Below are positions 7,795 through 10,995 of a DNA stretch of 10,995 nt, in pieces. This stretch comes from Actinomycetota bacterium (GTDB lineage: Bacteria > Actinomycetota > Humimicrobiia > Humimicrobiales > Humimicrobiaceae). The position numbers and the translations under genes are program-made. Positions within the stretch are counted from its first letter, which is position 1, and each line of letters starts with the position of its first letter. The DNA is taken from positions 1-10,995 of the forward strand of contig SOKC01000011.1 in assembly GCA_004376325.1 (NCBI GenBank), given 5' to 3'. The notes below the pieces were generated by a model. It had not been told where the DNA came from and did not search any database. It was given only the letters and a program-made list of their open reading frames with translations.

Positions 7795-9032
7795 GGAAAA
7801 AACGTGAAATTTTTTTATTAGACAAATTTCCTTATATTTTATTCGGTATAATTTTAATTTTTTCATTAATAGTTTTTCTCCCTATTAGAAGCTGCATGCC
7901 TTTAAATTTCTTTTCTGGAGCGCAGGAAGAGACTGAAAATGAATTAGAATATTCTATATTTATATCTTCTCCAACAAATAATAAAATCTTTAGTTTTATA
8001 AATCAAAATGAAACTGTTCCTGTGGAAATAAAGGCAAAAGAAGCGGAAAATACAGATTACACCATAAAACTGCTGATAAATGATAATGAAATAAAATCAT
8101 TCACCTCCCCTCCCTATGAATACAACTGGAATCCAGGCAGTTCCGGTGAATATGAAATGATAGCTCAACTGGTAGATGGTAATGGCAATATCATATCAAG
8201 CTCAAACAAGGTTTCCTTTACGGTTGAATATGAATTTGAAACTGCAGAAGAAGATACTATTATAAGTATTGATGTGGAAGAAAAGAAAGCCAAGATACTC
8301 AGCCAGTCTATTTTCAGGTCCCAGAATACCATACCTGCCGGAGTCCCTTTATTTTCTTACAAATGTTACATTCCCCCGGTTATAGACGGGATTTTTCAGG
8401 AATGGGATAGATTTGAGAGTTTTACTGCTTTTGAGCCTACAGTTAAAAAAGAAAACTATACCACTCATACTGATATTTCAGGCACATTTTATTCCTGCTG
8501 GGATGATGATAATTTTTATTTTGTAGTGCAGGTAGTTGACGATGTATTCAACCAAAAATATACAGGAAATCAATTAAATAAAGGTGATAGCATTACAATT
8601 GTATTCGATACAGAATTAGAAGAAGACATGCAAATTCCATTTTATAATAGTGATGATTATCAGATTGATTTCTCACCCGGCAATTTCTCCGATATATTTG
8701 AGGGATCATTTATGAACTACCCCTCTAATGCTCCTCCCAGAGGGGTTAATGTTGCTTCCATAAAGCTGGCCAATGGATATCTATTAGAAGCAAGCATTCC
8801 CTGGTATAATTTTCCAAATTATATTCCAAATGATGAGGACGTGCTTGGTTTCACTATTTCTATACTGGATACTGACAACCTGGATTCAACAGAAGTTGTA
8901 ATTTCTTCTTCGAAAATATTTGACTTTAACAATGTTTCCACTCTGGGCACTATTGTACTGTTAGATGCAGGAAATATTCAGATTGATGAAGAGGAGCCCG
9001 AGGATGAGGGTATTACCGAGAGTACTGATTGA
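7791..9032 (+). CDS. Membrane-anchored protein with Ig-like and CBM9-like domains
   Basis: Unnamed protein of 413 residues, probably displayed on the outer face of the membrane. A basic start (MRKKREIF) is followed by one hydrophobic helix at about 13-33. Cys35 follows LPIRS, which is not a lipobox, so an uncleaved anchor is more likely than a lipoprotein. Residues 53-146 look like a bacterial Ig-like domain (VPVEIKAK, SPPYEYNWNPGSSGEYEM, VDGNGN). Residues about 194-394 resemble a CBM9/DOMON-type sandwich: IDGIFQEWD, then FYSCWDDDNFYFVVQVVDD and KGDSITIVFDT. The tail is very acidic. CBM9-like modules bind sugars in xylanases but also occur in proteins of unknown ligand. The ATG overlaps the EF-G-like stop (ATGA), so translation is coupled. 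No catalytic domain is visible. Confidence 0.75.
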   Translation: MRKKREIFLLDKFPYILFGIILIFSLIVFLPIRSCMPLNFFSGAQEETENELEYSIFISSPTNNKIFSFINQNETVPVEIKAKEAENTDYTIKLLINDNEIKSFTSPPYEYNWNPGSSGEYEMIAQLVDGNGNIISSSNKVSFTVEYEFETAEEDTIISIDVEEKKAKILSQSIFRSQNTIPAGVPLFSYKCYIPPVIDGIFQEWDRFESFTAFEPTVKKENYTTHTDISGTFYSCWDDDNFYFVVQVVDDVFNQKYTGNQLNKGDSITIVFDTELEEDMQIPFYNSDDYQIDFSPGNFSDIFEGSFMNYPSNAPPRGVNVASIKLANGYLLEASIPWYNFPNYIPNDEDVLGFTISILDTDNLDSTEVVISSSKIFDFNNVSTLGTIVLLDAGNIQIDEEEPEDEGITESTD

Positions 9033-9045
9033 TATATATATCAAT
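9028..9045. repeat. 18-base perfect palindrome over a stop codon
   Basis: ATTGATATATATATCAAT is its own reverse complement and includes the TGA stop of the CBM9-like gene. A second short inverted repeat follows (AATACT at 9043-9048 with AGTATT at 9058-9063, 9-base loop). Both lie at the convergent end of the plus-strand operon. They could protect the mRNA end or bind a dimeric protein; no run of T follows, so this is not a standard intrinsic terminator. Confidence 0.4.
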
Positions 9046-9083
9046 ACTGGCGCGAATAGTATTTCTCGGGGCCTCTAGAGATT

Positions 9084-9378
9084 TTATCCCCCTATCCCTT
9101 TAAGATTTAATTCTTTCCATAATAGATTTCTTTTTATGATAATAGTTACTACTCTTTTGTTAGGCTGGTTTACTAATCTGTTTACCTCATCAACCTTTTT
9201 ACCTGCTCGAATATCCCTTTGTGTTATCTCTTTCGGTTATAATAGTCCCTATATGCCTGCTCGTATTGATTACACCCCCCCAACCTAATTTTATAAGCCC
9301 TACACAGAATAAAGTTACCACTATACCAAAAGCTAATAGACCGATACAAAATATAATAATACCAACTATACCTGGTAA
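9084..9378 (-). pseudogene. Possible remnant of a small membrane-protein gene
   Basis: The 346 bases from 9033 to 9378 hold no intact gene. On the minus strand, directly after the TAG of the nuclease-like gene, the same frame stays open for 59 codons (9378-9202, TAA at 9199-9201) and reads LPGIVGIIIFCIGLLAFGIV onward, a long hydrophobic stretch. A well-placed AAAGGGGAG (9394-9386) sits 7 bases before its first codon, but that codon is TTA, not a usable start. A second open stretch in another frame (9236-9087) reads KEITQRDIRAGKKVDEVNRL and also lacks a start. A one-base insertion near 9230-9240 would join them into about 97 codons. It may be a decayed gene, a sequencing frameshift or chance in AT-rich DNA. 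The family is not recognised. Confidence 0.25.
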
Positions 9379-9834
9379 CTAATAACTCCCCTTTAATCTT
9401 TCTGCAATTTCAGAAACAATATTGTCTACCTCTCGATTATAAGCATCTATCAAGTAAAATTTATAAAATTTTGAGTAATATTCATTGAATCTCTCGCCAA
9501 TAAACTCAGCCAAGGCTTTATAGCCACTCCCAAATGTGCTACCCTTTCTAAATACTTCAATAAATATTAAATCATAATTCTTTAACTCTGAATCTTTATA
9601 ATAATGTAAAAGTGGCCAATATTTAGTGATACTTCTTCCAGGATCACTATCATCATCTACTTCTATTAGTGCTTTCTTTCCATTTATATTTATAATAATA
9701 TCAGCAGTAGGACAAAACTGAATATTAAAATTAGGCATTGGAATCGTTTCTTCCATCATAACTTCACTGAATATCTTATGTTCTTCTTTTTTTAATACAC
9801 TGTAAATTTCCAAAGATAATTTATGTCCTTTCAT
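9379..9834 (-). CDS. Putative PD-(D/E)XK nuclease-like protein
   Basis: Small soluble protein of 151 residues that I do not recognise by name. The pattern fits the core of the PD-(D/E)XK nuclease fold: an early helix with E9, then CPTAD (D45), a strand pair, and ALIEVD with E58, followed by a helix carrying SITKYWPLLHYY. The third catalytic position, usually Lys, is D60, so activity is uncertain. The start is set at 9834 because AAAGGAGGTGA lies ideally upstream; an in-frame TTG at 9885 would add 17 residues with no such signal and would read through the Shine-Dalgarno sequence. It stands alone between the hflC terminator and a gene-poor stretch, in convergent orientation to the CBM9-like gene. 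It could be a defence, repair or element-encoded protein. Confidence 0.55.
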   Translation of the reverse strand: MKGHKLSLEIYSVLKKEEHKIFSEVMMEETIPMPNFNIQFCPTADIIININGKKALIEVDDDSDPGRSITKYWPLLHYYKDSELKNYDLIFIEVFRKGSTFGSGYKALAEFIGERFNEYYSKFYKFYLIDAYNREVDNIVSEIAERLKGSY

Positions 9835-9860
9835 CCTTTCACCTCCTTTTGTTTTCTTCT

Positions 9861-9907
9861 TAGCCCAGTTAAGAAATCTTGTCAAGTAAAATTAAGCAAA
9901 TGGGCTA
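9861..9907. repeat. Inverted repeat in the leader of the nuclease-like gene
   Basis: TAGCCCA at 9861-9867 is the exact complement of TGGGCTA at 9901-9907, separated by 33 bases. On the minus strand the loop holds TTGACA (9885-9880), a perfect -35 hexamer, but the only -10 at 17 bases is TAAGAA (3 of 6). The arms could be operator half-sites or an mRNA stem upstream of the ribosome binding site. A 7-base match at this distance may also be chance. Confidence 0.25.
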
Positions 9908-9981
9908 TTGGGTTGAAGATACTAAAGGAGGACCGAAGATTAAAAAACTTTAGACTATAAATTTTAAATCATAAAAGAAAT

Positions 9982-10005
9982 AGCGCCTCTCTGAAGAGAG
10001 GCGCT
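9982..10005 (-). terminator. Intrinsic terminator of the hflKC operon
   Basis: AGCGCCTCTC and GAGAGGCGCT form a perfect 10-base-pair GC-rich stem around a four-base loop. On the minus strand the stem is followed by ATTTCTTTTATG, a T-rich tail, about 60 bases beyond the hflC stop. The plus-strand flank is only TTGTCGC, so it should act mainly on minus-strand transcripts coming from hflC. Confidence 0.85.
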
Positions 10006-10064
10006 TTGTCGCTAAGAAAATGGTATAATAATCGGGCTGAGTTGCCATTGTGAAGTCGCAGTTT

Positions 10065-10943
10065 TTATTTCTCCGCTTCCGGACTCTTCAGGTATCTGAA
10101 TAGCTCGGAGTCAGACCCCAGCACCAGCGTGGTTCCCCTGACTAGGAACTTTTCATAAGCTTCCAACGTCCTCAGAAAGCTATAGAACTCGGGGTCTTTT
10201 TCAAAAGCTTTGGCATAAATTCCGGTAGCTTTAGCATCCCCTTCTCCTCTTAGCGTTTTACTTACCTTGTAAGCATCAGCCAAGATAATGATCTCCTCTT
10301 TATCCGCCTCGGCCCTGATTATCCTTGCTTGCTCCTCCCCTTCAGCGCGGTATAACTTGGCTATCCTCTCTCGCTCCGCCATCATTCGGGCGTAGACGCT
10401 GTCTTGAACCTCTTGGGGAAGATCGGCCCTTTTTATTCTGACATCTAGTAACTCTATTCCGAACTCGCTCACTATCACGCTGGCCTTCTGAGCCACGTTT
10501 TCCATAATAGGCTCCCTCTGGGCGCCAATTATCTCCCTAAAATTATGGGAGGCCAATTCTGTCCTCAGTTCGGAAAAGACGATGCCATCCAATCTGGCCA
10601 GGGCTCCTAGTTCATTCCTCACCGTTTTATAGAATTGGAGAGGGTTTATAATCCGCCAGCGGGTGTAACTGTCTATCACCAACCTCTTTTTGTCCAGAGT
10701 GAGATACTCCGCCGGAGGGGCATCGGAAACCAACACCCTCTTCTCAAAAAGATGCACCGTTTGAATAAAAGGGATCTTGAAGTTCAGCCCCGGCTCATCA
10801 ATTGTCCTTTTATACTCTCCGAATTGAGTGATGATGGCCTGTTTGGTCATATCTACCGTAAATACGGTCTGGTTCACCACCATCAGGACCACTATCACCG
10901 CTAATACCGTTCCTATAATAATCGCAATCGCCTTGGTTTTCAT
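10065..10943 (-). CDS. hflC: HflC, SPFH/band 7 membrane protease modulator
   Basis: HflC and HflK form large ring-like assemblies around the membrane protease FtsH and modulate its access to membrane substrates. The 292-residue protein starts with one transmembrane helix (about 5-24). An SPFH/band 7 domain at about 25-185 includes the typical ITQFGEYKRTIDEPGLNFKIPF and the RWRIINPLQFYKTV segment. A charged coiled coil at about 186-217 has MMAERERIAKLYRAEGEEQA. The C-terminal part has RTLEAYEKF and GSDSELFRYL, usual for HflC. GGAGGTGA lies just before the ATG at 10943, which overlaps the hflK stop. G+C content is visibly higher than in the rest of the window, which hints at a different origin. 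The terminator at 9982-10005 ends the operon. Confidence 0.95.
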   Translation of the reverse strand: MKTKAIAIIIGTVLAVIVVLMVVNQTVFTVDMTKQAIITQFGEYKRTIDEPGLNFKIPFIQTVHLFEKRVLVSDAPPAEYLTLDKKRLVIDSYTRWRIINPLQFYKTVRNELGALARLDGIVFSELRTELASHNFREIIGAQREPIMENVAQKASVIVSEFGIELLDVRIKRADLPQEVQDSVYARMMAERERIAKLYRAEGEEQARIIRAEADKEEIIILADAYKVSKTLRGEGDAKATGIYAKAFEKDPEFYSFLRTLEAYEKFLVRGTTLVLGSDSELFRYLKSPEAEK

Positions 10944-10995
10944 TCCTTCACCTCCTCTTCAGGTTCAATCGCCTCTTCAGGTTCAATCGCCTCTT
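10940..10995 (-). CDS. hflK: HflK C-terminus (partial, runs off the window)
   Basis: The minus-strand frame entering from the window edge reads EEAIEPEEAIEPEEEVKE and stops at TGA 10942-10940, overlapping the hflC ATG as ATGA. An acidic, low-complexity tail immediately before hflC fits the C-terminus of HflK, the usual upstream partner. Only about 18 codons are visible, so the assignment rests on position, overlap and tail character rather than on a domain. Confidence 0.65.
   Translation of the reverse strand, partial: EAIEPEEAIEPEEEVKE
10954..10995. repeat. 18-base tandem repeat in the hflK tail
   Basis: The plus-strand unit CCTCTTCAGGTTCAATCG occurs at 10954-10971 and 10972-10989, and a third copy begins at 10990 and is cut by the window edge. 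In the minus-strand frame each unit encodes six residues, EEAIEP-type, so copy number can change without breaking the reading frame. Confidence 0.85.

Noticed and set aside
9069..9094. GGGG...CCCC and CTCTAGAG near the convergent gene end as a terminator
   Set aside because: The stem is only 4 bases with a long loop, and no T run follows.
9137..9289. Plus-strand open frame of 50 codons starting MIIVTTLLLGWF in the gene-poor stretch
   Set aside because: It has no Shine-Dalgarno sequence, overlaps the more protein-like minus-strand frames, and its codon use does not resemble neighbouring genes.
9857..9885. Promoter on the minus strand with TTGACA for the nuclease-like gene
   Set aside because: The -35 is perfect but the -10 (TAAGAA) matches only 3 of 6, and the predicted start would fall almost on the Shine-Dalgarno site.
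9835..9885. TTG start adding 17 residues to the nuclease-like protein
   Set aside because: The extension is translated from the Shine-Dalgarno region itself, and the ATG at 9834 has an ideal AAAGGAGGTGA.
9900..9953. Tiny plus-strand frame reading MGYWVEDTKGGPKIKKL
   Set aside because: Seventeen codons with no ribosome binding site and no recognisable family. It may be a fragment of a lost gene, but nothing supports expression.
10024..10029. TATAAT on the plus strand downstream of hflC
   Set aside because: There is no -35 box at suitable spacing (the position falls in the terminator stem) and no plus-strand gene follows.

Overview
The window is a piece of a low-GC bacterial chromosome (most genes about one third G+C, strongly A/T-ending codons, good GGAGG-type ribosome binding sites). 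The order pdxS-yebC-ruvC-ruvA-ruvB is the arrangement known from Actinobacteria, where pdxT normally sits between pdxS and yebC. With such AT-rich DNA this suggests an uncultivated low-GC lineage, for example a deep-branching actinobacterial or clostridia-like group. The placement is an inference; yebC-ruvCAB alone also occurs in other phyla.

Bases 1-5455 are one tightly packed minus-strand unit, read lemA-htpX-pdxS-yebC-ruvC-ruvA-ruvB with gaps of 5 to 51 bases. It joins membrane quality control (LemA, HtpX), pyridoxal phosphate synthesis (PdxS), a YebC-family translation or regulatory factor, and the complete RuvABC Holliday-junction machinery. An extended -10 promoter lies upstream of lemA, and a weak hairpin plus T tract between lemA and htpX may attenuate read-through. 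No pdxT is present.

Bases 5456-5712 are a divergent promoter region. From it a plus-strand pair is read: an EF-G-like translational GTPase with DCPGY in place of DTPGH, and, overlapping by 4 bases, a membrane-anchored extracytoplasmic protein with an Ig-like domain and a CBM9-like domain.

Bases 9033-10064 are an accessory-looking pocket. It holds a small minus-strand gene with PD-(D/E)XK nuclease-like motifs, then on the same strand a stretch of 346 bases with no intact gene but open-frame remnants, including a hydrophobic reading frame placed behind a good Shine-Dalgarno sequence without a standard start codon. A strong intrinsic terminator at 9982-10005 closes the next operon.

Bases 10065-10995 hold hflC and the last codons of hflK on the minus strand, overlapping by ATGA. 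This part is clearly richer in G+C (about 42 to 50% in the lines counted) than the rest, so it may have been acquired separately or mark an assembly join. I see no rRNA, tRNA, CRISPR array or recognisable insertion sequence. The main genes are familiar families; the least explained parts are the 9.0-9.9 kb pocket and the EF-G-like/CBM9 gene pair.
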